Part shown: piece after piece, positions 44,119 through 52,736 of the stretch
Position numbering within the stretch: the stretch's first letter is position 1
Layout of the letters: each line of letters starts with the position of its first letter
From: JAZDCZ01 sp046757925
GTDB lineage: Bacteria; Gemmatimonadota; Gemmatimonadetes; Gemmatimonadales; GWC2-71-9
Length of the DNA: 64,000 nt
Assembly: GCA_046757925.1 (NCBI GenBank)
Contig: JBHHZE010000010.1
Span: forward strand, 10,204-74,203
Reading direction: 5' to 3'
Notes under the pieces: model-generated
What the model was told of the DNA's origin: nothing
The model's input: the letters and a program-made list of their open reading frames with translations, nothing else
The model's database searches: none
Made by a program: the position numbers and the translations under genes

Positions 44119-45050
44119 TTCGGACCCGGGCTCTGGTAAAGCGGTTCGGCGGCTGCGAGGTTCTCAAGGGTGTCGATCTAGACATCGCCTCCGGCGAGCG
44201 TGTCGCAATCCTGGGATTGAATGGTGCCGGCAAGACGACTCTCATCCGCTGCATCCTGGGTCTGACCTCGTTCGACGGCTCTGTCAGTGTCGCCAACTGC
44301 AACGTAGACAAGAACGGACGCAACGCACGCTTGCACATGGGCTATGTGCCACAGCGAGCACCGCACTTTCCGGGTACGCTCAGCGAGGTTATCGAGTTCT
44401 TCGCCGAGCTCAGGGGAATGGACGTGAATAAGGTCCGAAAGCAACTCGACGAGCTGGATCTGCCGCTTGCTGAGCACGGAGGGAAGCAAATGGGCGCGCT
44501 GTCGGGCGGCATGTTGCAGAAATCCCTGCTCGCGTTGGCACTCGCCGCAGAGGTGCCCGTACTTCTCCTCGACGAACCTACGGCGAACCTCGACTCGCGT
44601 GCACGACGCGACTTTATCGAGAGCCTGCGGGCGGTACCGGCTGAGGCAACCATCGTTCTGGCCACTCATCGTCTGATCGATGTGGAAGCAGTTGCAACGC
44701 GACTGATATTCTTGCACGAGGGCCGGTTGGCATTTGACGGTCCGATCCATCAGCTGTGGGACGGATTGGACGACCGTAGAACGCTTTGGATCAAAGTGCC
44801 ACCTGACCTACGGGAGATGGCGCGGCGACAGCTCAGTGAGACCGGCGACGCACCACATATTCTGGCGACCGCCACTGCCATCGGCGTTCGAGTGGGCCGC
44901 AGTCAAATGTCCGATGTGCTGGGGTATCTGAGAGATGCGGCGATTCCCGTTATGGACTTCTGGATCGAAGCGCCGGGACTCACTGAGGTGATGGAAAAGC
45001 TTCTGCAGACCACCAACAGAAGCGACGCAGGCGATCCGTCCGCCCAATGA
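44115..45050 (+). CDS. nosF: NosF, ABC transporter ATPase for CuZ assembly
   Basis: 311 aa from the ATG overlapping the nosD stop. Walker A ILGLNGAGKTTLIRC, Q-loop YVPQRAPHFPG, signature GALSGGMLQKSLLALALAAE, Walker B VLLLDEPTANLDS and switch His in LATHR. It energises NosY in the membrane. Confidence 0.94.
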   Translation: MIRTRALVKRFGGCEVLKGVDLDIASGERVAILGLNGAGKTTLIRCILGLTSFDGSVSVANCNVDKNGRNARLHMGYVPQRAPHFPGTLSEVIEFFAELRGMDVNKVRKQLDELDLPLAEHGGKQMGALSGGMLQKSLLALALAAEVPVLLLDEPTANLDSRARRDFIESLRAVPAEATIVLATHRLIDVEAVATRLIFLHEGRLAFDGPIHQLWDGLDDRRTLWIKVPPDLREMARRQLSETGDAPHILATATAIGVRVGRSQMSDVLGYLRDAAIPVMDFWIEAPGLTEVMEKLLQTTNRSDAGDPSAQ

Positions 45051-45874
45051 TGAAGCATACGAGTCCCACTGCACTCTTCATTAGACGAGAACTATCACAA
45101 TCGCTGCACGCTCGTTGGTTCATGGTGTACTCGATAATATTTCTTGCAGGTGGAGTGCTCTTCGCGGCCTTCGGACTCGACGACAGCATTGTCTACGGAT
45201 ACCGTGGGTTCGCCAAGGCGTTCGCTGGTCTGGTACATCTGGCACTAATGGCTGTGCCGCTAATGGCACTCTTTCCGGCTGCTGCGGCTATCGCAGAGGA
45301 ACGCGAGAGCGGGGCACTCGAGTACATTCTTGCGCAACCTGTAACCTTCGGACAGGTCTACGCGGGCAAATGGGCCGGTGTGGGAGTCGCACTCCTGCTG
45401 TCGCTGACCATTGGCTTCGGGGCCGCGGGATCTTTTGCGATTCTGCGTCAAGTTCCTGCAACTATGGTCCTCGTCCTCTATTGCTTCGTCCTGTTGCTGG
45501 CTCTGGTCTTCATGTCTTTGGGGTTTCTTCTCTCCACGCTGACCACCTCTCGCGCCCGGGCGGTAACGTTTGGCATCGTAGTGTGGTTCGCAATGTTGGC
45601 ACTCGGCACGCTTGGCGTGATGGTGGCGTTCGTACGCTGGGGCCTGCCGGAGCGTATGCTGATGGCATGGACCTTCCTGAATCCGGTGGAGGCCTTCCGC
45701 ATCGGCATTATCGTGTCGCTCGATCCGGATCTCAGCCTGCTGGGACCCGTGGGCGCAAAGATCCTGGACGCTCTGGGATCGCGTGGGACGGGACTCCTAG
45801 CCGGTATCTCACTCGCACTCTGGACCGCGATTCCCGCGTTGATCGGCCTCAAGGGCTACCACGCGAAAGGGTGA
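45047..45874 (+). CDS. nosY: NosY, ABC transporter permease for CuZ assembly
   Basis: 275 aa, six membrane helices, ABC-2 type. Coupling helix region AAAIAEERESGALEYILAQP and periplasmic features typical of NosY, including NPVEAFRIGIIVSLDPDLSL. Overlaps nosF by 4 bp. It is the last gene of the nos cluster in this window. Confidence 0.93.
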   Translation: MMKHTSPTALFIRRELSQSLHARWFMVYSIIFLAGGVLFAAFGLDDSIVYGYRGFAKAFAGLVHLALMAVPLMALFPAAAAIAEERESGALEYILAQPVTFGQVYAGKWAGVGVALLLSLTIGFGAAGSFAILRQVPATMVLVLYCFVLLLALVFMSLGFLLSTLTTSRARAVTFGIVVWFAMLALGTLGVMVAFVRWGLPERMLMAWTFLNPVEAFRIGIIVSLDPDLSLLGPVGAKILDALGSRGTGLLAGISLALWTAIPALIGLKGYHAKG

Positions 45875-45890
45875 CAACAGCCAGCCTGTT

Positions 45891-46694
45891 TTATCTCCCT
45901 ACCCTGAACGCCATGCCGGCACCCACAAACCAGTCGGCTGCAGCCGCGCTCAGACCCACTCCACCACTCATATCGAGCTGAAAATTGGGGCTGACTAGAA
46001 ACGTTACGCCACCGTCGAACGCATGGGTTGAAGGCCGCGAGGCCTCGAGCGCCACACCTCCAAACGACTCTGCAAAGGCACCGAACCTATTTGTCAACGC
46101 CACCCCAACGACGGCAGTGTATAGGAGGTCAACCAACGTTTCGGTGCCGGATGTGGTGCCGCTACTCGTCCAGCTAGCCCCAATATTGGACCCCAACGAA
46201 ACCCGCGGGCCCAGTGCCGTCGAGAAACTCAGTCGAATGTTCGGGTCGACCCGCTCACTGCCGAATCCGGCTTGGCCGGTGGGAACCGTCGCACCGCCAA
46301 GTATAGCCAAGTCCGCTCTAGACCCATCTGGTTGCGGCACCTGGTACTTGAAGCCAAGTTCGAGATCTCCAACACCGTTGGTTGCCGCAGTAGTACTCGC
46401 AGGGTCCTGCCGATCGACCAGTTCGCTGCGCATCCACCCGGCAAAGCCCACACGAGCTTCGAGACCGGGAATCACTCCTATCCTCAGCAGCGACTGCGGT
46501 ACTGTGTGCGTCTTGAGTTCGGTACCAACTTCAGTCTCACTCGTATACAGCCAACCCAACTCAACCTGGATCACTCCGGGGCGGACGGCAATGCTGGACT
46601 CCGTTTGATCGGGACGATCTGTGACCAAGGGGGATGGCTTGGAAAGCCCTTCATCAACCTGGCCCAGGACATCGGCCACTACCAATAGGCTCAT
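45891..46694 (-). CDS. Outer-membrane transporter-like beta-barrel (phenol MetA-type)
   Basis: 267 aa from ATG 46694, with SPLVTDRPDQTESSIAVRPG, the opening of the putative MetA/transporter barrel family, then barrel strands to a terminal FRVGR. The in-frame sequence upstream of the ATG continues as an excellent signal peptide (VLRRSFCALTA leading into MSLLVVADVLG), and a perfect AGGAGG stands 5 nt before an in-frame GTT at 46736. The real start may thus be a non-standard GTT or a miscalled ATG/GTG there. Cargo unknown. Confidence 0.75.
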   Translation of the reverse strand: MSLLVVADVLGQVDEGLSKPSPLVTDRPDQTESSIAVRPGVIQVELGWLYTSETEVGTELKTHTVPQSLLRIGVIPGLEARVGFAGWMRSELVDRQDPASTTAATNGVGDLELGFKYQVPQPDGSRADLAILGGATVPTGQAGFGSERVDPNIRLSFSTALGPRVSLGSNIGASWTSSGTTSGTETLVDLLYTAVVGVALTNRFGAFAESFGGVALEASRPSTHAFDGGVTFLVSPNFQLDMSGGVGLSAAAADWFVGAGMAFRVGR

Positions 46695-46771
46695 AGCGGT
46701 GAGAGCACAAAACGATCGGCGCAGAACGGCGAAAACGGTGGCCTCCTATGGAAACGGTGTGTTAGAAGTAG

Positions 46772-46804
46772 CTAATACAATAATTAGGTTCTACTAATAC
46801 TATA
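46772..46804. promoter_or_regulatory. Two direct repeats in AT-rich divergent promoter region
   Basis: CTAATACAATA (46772-46782) and CTAATACTATA (46794-46804) are 22 bp apart, two helical turns, in an unusually AT-rich 170-bp space between the barrel gene and the AgmX-like lipoprotein gene. Candidate activator or repressor sites; the first copy is also half of an inverted repeat (CTAAT/ATTAG). Confidence 0.4.
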
Positions 46805-46864
46805 TTATACCACCTGCGACCACAAGGTCTGCGTACTCAGCCAACCAGCCAGACGGGGTAAGGG

Positions 46865-47287
46865 ATGCATAAACACACATGGGTCGCCGCGGTCTTGATC
46901 TCAGTCTATGCCTGCGGATCGGGTGCCCCGTTCGGGATGGTGGAATTCGGGGCACTTGACCTAGAGGGCACTGTGGATACGGACTACTTAGCGCGGCAAC
47001 TCGCTCCCCTCGATCCACGGTTCGAGGCATGCTATGTACGGGCTCTGAGAAAGAATCGAGCAACCGAAGGCACCATTCAAATCAAGCTCCGGGGTTCGGG
47101 AGGCAAGCTGATGGCCGAGATAACGACCAACGATACCGGCAGTGATGATCTCTCCCTATGTGTAACGGAGAATATCTCGGCCCTTTCCATCGTGGAACCT
47201 TCAGCCACCGAACCCTGGAAGTTTACCGGCGACTGGTCCATCAAGTTCCAGATCGCGCGCATGCCGTCGCGAGACAGCACGCAGTAG
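46865..47287 (+). CDS. Lipoprotein with AgmX/PglI-type C-terminal domain
   Basis: 140 aa. Signal peptide with Cys at about residue 17 (LISVYACGSG). The rest matches the AgmX/PglI domain seen at the end of TonB-like proteins of deltaproteobacteria and relatives: RFEACYVRALRKNRATEGTI, then IQIKLRGSGGKLMAEITTND. Periplasmic; function unknown. Confidence 0.65.
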   Translation: MHKHTWVAAVLISVYACGSGAPFGMVEFGALDLEGTVDTDYLARQLAPLDPRFEACYVRALRKNRATEGTIQIKLRGSGGKLMAEITTNDTGSDDLSLCVTENISALSIVEPSATEPWKFTGDWSIKFQIARMPSRDSTQ

Positions 47288-47421
47288 AGGTCGACCCGTG
47301 GATTCAGCCGCTAGCGGCTTCGGCTCCTGTGGTAGGCCGGGTGTATATCCGGTACCGGCGCCGGTTGGACTGCTCATGGCAACTGCTCAGACCTGGGGAC
47401 TTCCGCCCCACCCGGCCACCA

Positions 47422-48504
47422 TTACGCATTCGTCCGTGCCAACTCGACTTGCAAGATCCCCGCACCCATGAGGGTGAGCTGAAGCATCATTTGATCCGGC
47501 ACCGGCATTGCACGCAAGCCCAGCCCTGCCGCTTCCCGCGCCACCGAATCTCCCGGCATATCCTGTAGAAGACCTACCTTCCACCTACCGATGGCCGCCT
47601 TGAACTCTTGCGCCACCGGATCCGGAGGGCCCAAGGTCTCACCGACTCCTGGAGTGATAAACAGTGGCATTTCCGAAACGAGTGTAAGCGGGTCACCACC
47701 TAGAGAACGCATGATCTCCATCGAACTTGGTCGGAAGAGTTGTGCAGTACTCTCGTCTCCCCGATCGACAAAGTATTGTCTCATGTATCGAGAGTCCGGA
47801 CGTGTGCAAAACCCTCTCCCCAAGCGAAAGAACCCTTTCTCGCCCAGCCGTTCGACATCGTGCAACGTGTACCCTAATTCCTCCACCCGTGCTGTACAGA
47901 GTTTCTTCAAAAGATCGCACCGATCGGACCACGCTTCCTCAATAAGAAACCAGGGTCCGGCGGCAAAGCCCGTTCCGTGGAGCGAGATGTGGAGATCGAA
48001 CTGCCCGTTCGCCCCGCGCCACCAATCATATGCGGCTCGATTCTCAGGACGAACGTCGACATCGTCTTCACGCCGAGGGAACCCGAATTCGATATCGTCC
48101 CCCGGCAGCTCCCGGACCACGCCGGACAGGTACTTGACCAGATCATACTCGGTGTCATCGGGCTGGTACCATACCTGATTCCTACACTCTCCATCTGGAT
48201 TGATGTGTGGAACGATCCACCACTCGTATCGCTCGACGAGAGCGTCGTCCTTCGGGAGTGAGGACAGATATCCGCAAAAGTGTCGGAGCAATTTCGGCCC
48301 AACCGGCTCGTCAGCATGACAGCCCGCCAGTAGGCTCACGCGTATTGGTCCGCCGCCAAACCGAAACGCGCAAATTGCTCGGCCTTCGCGCGAGTGTCCT
48401 ATGACTTCTCCGTCACCTGGCCCGACCGGTGCCGCGGCGAGTATTGCTTCACACCGTTCGGTCACCGCATGAGGCGCATTACGACGGGACATCAGCGCCG
48501 CCAT
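47422..48504 (-). CDS. M14-family zinc carboxypeptidase-like protein
   Basis: About 360 aa. Zinc ligands of the M14 fold: LAGCHADEPVGP (HxxE) and, later, HISLHGTGFA (third His); substrate-site HINPDGE. No signal peptide, so cytoplasmic. Start uncertain: ATG 48504 or 48492, both inside the end of the CoA ligase gene; I took 48504. It is the last gene of the minus-strand operon with the two CoA ligases. M14 enzymes cut peptides or amide-linked side chains, so it might release an amino acid or an aryl amide for the pathway; this is inference. Confidence 0.75.
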   Translation of the reverse strand: MAALMSRRNAPHAVTERCEAILAAAPVGPGDGEVIGHSREGRAICAFRFGGGPIRVSLLAGCHADEPVGPKLLRHFCGYLSSLPKDDALVERYEWWIVPHINPDGECRNQVWYQPDDTEYDLVKYLSGVVRELPGDDIEFGFPRREDDVDVRPENRAAYDWWRGANGQFDLHISLHGTGFAAGPWFLIEEAWSDRCDLLKKLCTARVEELGYTLHDVERLGEKGFFRLGRGFCTRPDSRYMRQYFVDRGDESTAQLFRPSSMEIMRSLGGDPLTLVSEMPLFITPGVGETLGPPDPVAQEFKAAIGRWKVGLLQDMPGDSVAREAAGLGLRAMPVPDQMMLQLTLMGAGILQVELARTNA

Positions 48505-50059
48505 CACCCAACTGCCGTAACTTGAACCGCTGAATCTTCCCCGTTGCCGTCTTCGGCAACTCGTCGACAAACTGCACCCACCTAGGTCGCTTGAATGCAG
48601 CGATCTCCTGCGTGCAGTGTGCGATCAATGCCTGGGCGAGATTCTCCGATGGTTCGATACCCCTTGTCAATACGACCCATGCCTTGGGCTTGACCAGGTC
48701 GGATCGGTCTCGTACGCCCGTCACCGCGCATTCCAAGACGTTCGGGTGGGAGATGAGCGCGCTCTCGACCTCAACGGGCGATACCCAAATCCCTCCTACT
48801 TTCAGCATGTCATCCGAGCGCCCTGCATGCCAGAAGAACCCATCGGCGTCTTGATAGTACTTGTCACCGGTGTGTAGCCACTCGCCCTGGAACGTCTGTC
48901 GGCTACGCTCGTATTCATGCAGGTATCCGGTCGCCGCAGTTTCACCCTTGACCATGAGATTCCCCACCTGGCCAATCGTTACCGGAGCGCCGTCGTCGTC
49001 CACGATTCGCACTTCGTAGCCTGGCACCGGCTTACCGCTGCTGCCAGGACGTACCTCGTCGGGCCTGTTGGAGATGAAAACGTGGAAGTTCTCGGTGGAC
49101 CCGATCCCGTCGATTATCGTGATCCCGGTCTTCTCCTTCCATTCATGCCAGATACTCGGCGGTAATGCCTCTCCCGCAGATACGCAGAGACGTACGGACG
49201 ACAGATCGTACTCGTCTGCCAGTCCCGGCACGGCCAACGCTGCGGCATAGCCCGTGGGCGCATTCAATACTACGGTTGGCTTGAACTCGTCGATCACCCT
49301 CAAGACACGGGCGGCATCCCTAGCTGAACCGGGATGCAGTACGGCATTTGCTCCGACGTACCAGGGGAAAAGTAGGTTACCTCCCAGGCCATAGACGAAG
49401 AACAATTTGGCATTGGAGAATGTCCGGTCATCCGTCCGTAGTCCCAGGACTCCCAAACCCCACAGTTCCGCCGTCAGCGCATAATCTTTGTGAGAGTGGA
49501 AGATTCCCTTCGGTGTACCGGTGGTGCCGCTGGAATAATTGAGGGTACCAAAATCTTCACGATGGGTCTTTGCACAATCGAGAGCAGGCGATTCCCCAGC
49601 TATCAACTCATCGTATCGCCGATAGGAGCCACCCATCTGACTCCCGATTACGACAATGTGTTCGAGATGCACGAGTTCCGGCAATATCGGCTCAATTGCA
49701 CCGAGCAAGTCACGATGAATGAAAAGGACCCGTACGCGCGCGTCTTCCAACATGAACCGAAAATCGTGTGGTTTGAGCAGCGTGTTCATGCCGAGGGCCA
49801 CTGCACCGATCTTTAGAACACCAAAGAAGCACGAGACCCACTCAATGCTATCGGGCGCCAGGATGCCGACACACTCACCCATCCGGACATCCAGTTTCTT
49901 CAGAGCGTTACCGACTCGATTGACTTCCCGGGATATCTCGCCGAAGGTCACCGAACGGCCGTCGCTATAGAGGGCTATCTTGTCTGATCGCTCAGCTAGA
50001 TTCCGCTCCAGTATGTCCGCGGCATTGTAGTAGAGAGGAAGATCCGATGCCCGCATCAC
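48479..50059 (-). CDS. Benzoate/2-aminobenzoate-type CoA ligase (copy 1)
   Basis: 526 aa. ANL-family ligase: P-loop LNYSSGTTGTPKGIFHSH, FFVYGLGGNLLFPWYVGANA, ATP-site IDGIGSTENFHVF, hinge HTGDKYYQDADGFF and catalytic Lys in PKTATGKIQRFKL. The pattern with SGTTGxPKG and GSTExFHxF is that of benzoate-CoA ligases. In this setting anthranilate (2-aminobenzoate) is the likely substrate, giving anthraniloyl-CoA. It overlaps the propeller lipoprotein gene by 4 bp and the peptidase gene at the other end. Confidence 0.88.
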   Translation of the reverse strand: MMRASDLPLYYNAADILERNLAERSDKIALYSDGRSVTFGEISREVNRVGNALKKLDVRMGECVGILAPDSIEWVSCFFGVLKIGAVALGMNTLLKPHDFRFMLEDARVRVLFIHRDLLGAIEPILPELVHLEHIVVIGSQMGGSYRRYDELIAGESPALDCAKTHREDFGTLNYSSGTTGTPKGIFHSHKDYALTAELWGLGVLGLRTDDRTFSNAKLFFVYGLGGNLLFPWYVGANAVLHPGSARDAARVLRVIDEFKPTVVLNAPTGYAAALAVPGLADEYDLSSVRLCVSAGEALPPSIWHEWKEKTGITIIDGIGSTENFHVFISNRPDEVRPGSSGKPVPGYEVRIVDDDGAPVTIGQVGNLMVKGETAATGYLHEYERSRQTFQGEWLHTGDKYYQDADGFFWHAGRSDDMLKVGGIWVSPVEVESALISHPNVLECAVTGVRDRSDLVKPKAWVVLTRGIEPSENLAQALIAHCTQEIAAFKRPRWVQFVDELPKTATGKIQRFKLRQLGDGGADVPS

Positions 50060-51141
50060 CTGTCGTCTACGCTCGTCCGAAACGCCAAGATGCGGGTAGG
50101 TGCACGTCCAACTTTCCTCCTTCTGATCACCTCTCTGATACCCCGGTGAATGGCCGCGACGGCACCTCCGCGCTCCAAGCTCACGTACAGTGGTTCCCCG
50201 TCCGGATGCAGGGTGAACCAGTGCGGTCCTCCCCCCACGGGTATCTCGGCAAGCTGCGTAAGGTCGGGTACTAGGAAGCCGTATACCTTGCCGGTCGCGT
50301 AGGCAGCTACCCAGAGTTCGCCTTCGTCGGGCGTGAGTAGCATTCCGTGGGTATAAGTATCCAACGGAGGTACAGGCGTGTCGGGAGGTTGCGGCAGCTC
50401 GACCTTGTGCACGATTTCGTCTGTCCGAAGGTCCAGGGTTACGAATCCTGTCAAACCCGACAAGGCCAGGTAGGCCAGGGATTCATCGTGCGTTATGGCT
50501 ACCGGCCTCGGAATGCCTCCCACGGGAATCTTGCGCAGAATTTCCATCGAGACCGGATCGATCACAGAGATCAAGGAATCGCCCATGGACGTCACGTAAA
50601 CGCGCTCACCATTGGCGGAGGTGTATGCGTTGTGCTCGCCCCTTCCGGCAGCCAGCAGCTTCACTACTTTCATTGCATATACATCTACCACTGCCACGCT
50701 ATCACCGGCCCGTAGCGGAACGAACGCGTACTTGCCGTCTTGGCTCAACGTGGGCTCGTTGGGAACGTTGCCAACTCTTACGCGATCAACTATTTCGTCG
50801 GTAGCAACATCGACCTTTAGAAGTTCCCCACTCGTCTCGACGGTGATGTACATCGTACTTCCATCGGGAGACGCGACGACTCCATGGGGCCTGGGACCCG
50901 TGTCCACCGTATCCAAAGGTCCCAGTGTTGCAGGATCGAGCCGGAACACACCCTCGTATCGGTCAACCACGTAGAGCCGCACCCCGTTCGCCGACGGCTC
51001 TCTTACTTCGGTTTGGGAGTCGTCTTGACGCGACGTGCAGGACGCTGCGAGAGTCACGCTCGCGACTACCGCCAGGCCACGCACCAGACGTCGGCCGCCA
51101 CAGCCGGTTGAGTGGCTTGACCACACAGATTCATGCTTCAT
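50056..51141 (-). CDS. YncE-like seven-bladed beta-propeller lipoprotein
   Basis: 361 aa. A long N-terminal arm, then lipobox (TLAASC), followed by YVTN-type blades: GPRPHGVVASPDGSTMYITV, NVPNEPTLSQDGKYAFVPLR, YTSANGERVYVTSMGDSLIS, VITHDESLAYLALS-like repeats. Exported and membrane-anchored. It is translationally coupled (4-bp overlaps) with a CoA ligase gene on each side, an unusual place for an exported protein. It might bind a substrate or help uptake; nothing in the sequence proves it. Confidence 0.8.
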   Translation of the reverse strand: MKHESVWSSHSTGCGGRRLVRGLAVVASVTLAASCTSRQDDSQTEVREPSANGVRLYVVDRYEGVFRLDPATLGPLDTVDTGPRPHGVVASPDGSTMYITVETSGELLKVDVATDEIVDRVRVGNVPNEPTLSQDGKYAFVPLRAGDSVAVVDVYAMKVVKLLAAGRGEHNAYTSANGERVYVTSMGDSLISVIDPVSMEILRKIPVGGIPRPVAITHDESLAYLALSGLTGFVTLDLRTDEIVHKVELPQPPDTPVPPLDTYTHGMLLTPDEGELWVAAYATGKVYGFLVPDLTQLAEIPVGGGPHWFTLHPDGEPLYVSLERGGAVAAIHRGIREVIRRRKVGRAPTRILAFRTSVDDR

Positions 51142-52688
51142 CCGGAAAGTCCTTCCTTTCTCAACCTACCTCTGTCGATCTTCCCTAGATGGGTCTTTGG
51201 CAATGTTTCCATGAAGACGACCTTTCGTGGGTGCTTGTACGGCTCTAGGTGGTTCCTACAGAACTCGCGTAATTCGTCTTCCAAATCTGCGCTCTTTTCG
51301 GTCGCAACTACAAACGCATGGGGCTTGGTGAGACCGCGGTCGTTGACTACACCTACTACGGCTACTTCTCTCACCGCCGGATGCGAGAGCAAGCACTCTT
51401 CGACCTCCTGGGGTGAGAGCCACTTACCAGCCACCTTTAGCATGTCGTCGCCGCGACCACAGTACGTGAAATATCCATCCGCGTCGCGACATACCATATC
51501 TCCCGAAACATACCACTCACCACGAAACGCCTGTTTGCTCTTTGCCATCTGCTGCCAATAGCCGATCGCCCTCGATTCTCCCTTCACCCAAAGCCATCCA
51601 ATCTCCCCGTTTCCGAGCTCATTCCCGGATTCGTCACAGACTCTTACTTCAAAACCTGGAACGGCCTTACCCAAAGTACCGGGTTTGACGTCGCCGATCC
51701 GGTTGGACAGAAATATGTGCCACATCTCGGCCGTACCCAGTCCGTCGAGCACCTCCACACCAAACATTTCTTTCCAGCGGGTATACAACTCTACCGGCAA
51801 GGCCTCTCCAGCCGAAGTGACGACGCGGAGCGACGATAAGTCGCTCGTGCCGGCCGCAGGGTGACATACCATCTGATTGATCATTGTTGGAACGTTGATC
51901 AAGATCGTGGGACGATGTTCCGCAATCTTCGCGAACAGGACCTCGGCGGTGCAGCGTTCGGGGAAAAGCACCGCCGCTGCTCCTACCGAGAACGGGAACA
52001 ACAAGTTAGAACCAGTCGCATAGCCGAAGTACAACTTGGGAACCGAGAGTGTAACATCATCCTGGGTGTAATGTATGACCTGCTTGGCGTAGCACTCGGT
52101 AGTGTTCGCAAAAGAGAGGTGAGTCTGCACGACACCCTTCGGACGGCCTGTCGTACCGCCGGAGAAGAGCCACACCGCTGCATCGTCCCGATGGGTCCGG
52201 TACGTTTCAATGTGGTCTGAAGCCCTTGCTATACGACTATCCAACTCCGAATCTCCCACGACGAGAAGTGCTGCCAGGTCATGAGCGGCACGAGCCGCTG
52301 ATTCGAAGGTGGAACGTTTATCCCGGTGAACCACCGCAACTCGTGCACGAGTGTATCTGTAGAAGTGGCGTACCGCATCTTCGCCGAGGTCCGGATTGAC
52401 CATTACCACAACCGCCCCGATCTTCAGAGTGCCAAATAGAGCCGCGACAAATTCCGGGGCATCGGGAAGGGCAATCATGACCCGCTGTTCCGGCATCACA
52501 CCTGAATCTCGGAGCAGATTGCCGAATTTGTTGGCGAGTTGGTGGATTTCCTGATAAGTAAGAGTGTTGCCTCCGGTATGGATGGCTGGTCTGTGACCCA
52601 TCCCGTCACGGATTCTAGCGTCCAGGAAGTACTCAGCAATATTAAATTCTTCGGGTGGCTGAAAGCTCATGCGTGCAATGATGCTCAT
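51138..52688 (-). CDS. Benzoate/2-aminobenzoate-type CoA ligase (copy 2)
   Basis: 516 aa. P-loop LFSGGTTGRPKGVVQTH, PKLYFGYATGSNLLFPFSVG, LDGLGTAEMWHIFLSNR, VSGDMVCRDADGYF and catalytic Lys in PKTHLGKIDRGRL. Same subfamily as copy 1 but well diverged, so the two probably prefer different aryl acids or arose early. First gene of the minus operon; start at 52688 or 18 bp later (MSFQPPEEFNIAEYF). The plus-strand operon begins 48 bp away. Confidence 0.88.
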   Translation of the reverse strand: MSIIARMSFQPPEEFNIAEYFLDARIRDGMGHRPAIHTGGNTLTYQEIHQLANKFGNLLRDSGVMPEQRVMIALPDAPEFVAALFGTLKIGAVVVMVNPDLGEDAVRHFYRYTRARVAVVHRDKRSTFESAARAAHDLAALLVVGDSELDSRIARASDHIETYRTHRDDAAVWLFSGGTTGRPKGVVQTHLSFANTTECYAKQVIHYTQDDVTLSVPKLYFGYATGSNLLFPFSVGAAAVLFPERCTAEVLFAKIAEHRPTILINVPTMINQMVCHPAAGTSDLSSLRVVTSAGEALPVELYTRWKEMFGVEVLDGLGTAEMWHIFLSNRIGDVKPGTLGKAVPGFEVRVCDESGNELGNGEIGWLWVKGESRAIGYWQQMAKSKQAFRGEWYVSGDMVCRDADGYFTYCGRGDDMLKVAGKWLSPQEVEECLLSHPAVREVAVVGVVNDRGLTKPHAFVVATEKSADLEDELREFCRNHLEPYKHPRKVVFMETLPKTHLGKIDRGRLRKEGLSG

Positions 52689-52699
52689 TCAATGGAGAA

Positions 52700-52728
52700 T
52701 TGGTCAATATCTGAACATGGCACATAAT
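52700..52728 (+). promoter_or_regulatory. Probable promoter of the tryptophan/anthranilate operon, likely leaderless
   Basis: TTGGTC (52700-52705), 17-bp spacer, CATAAT (52723-52728). The ATG of the creatininase-family gene begins at 52737, so transcription would start at about the A of the start codon. No ribosome site is present before this ATG, which agrees with a leaderless message. Confidence 0.5.
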
Positions 52729-52736
52729 CTCGCCCG

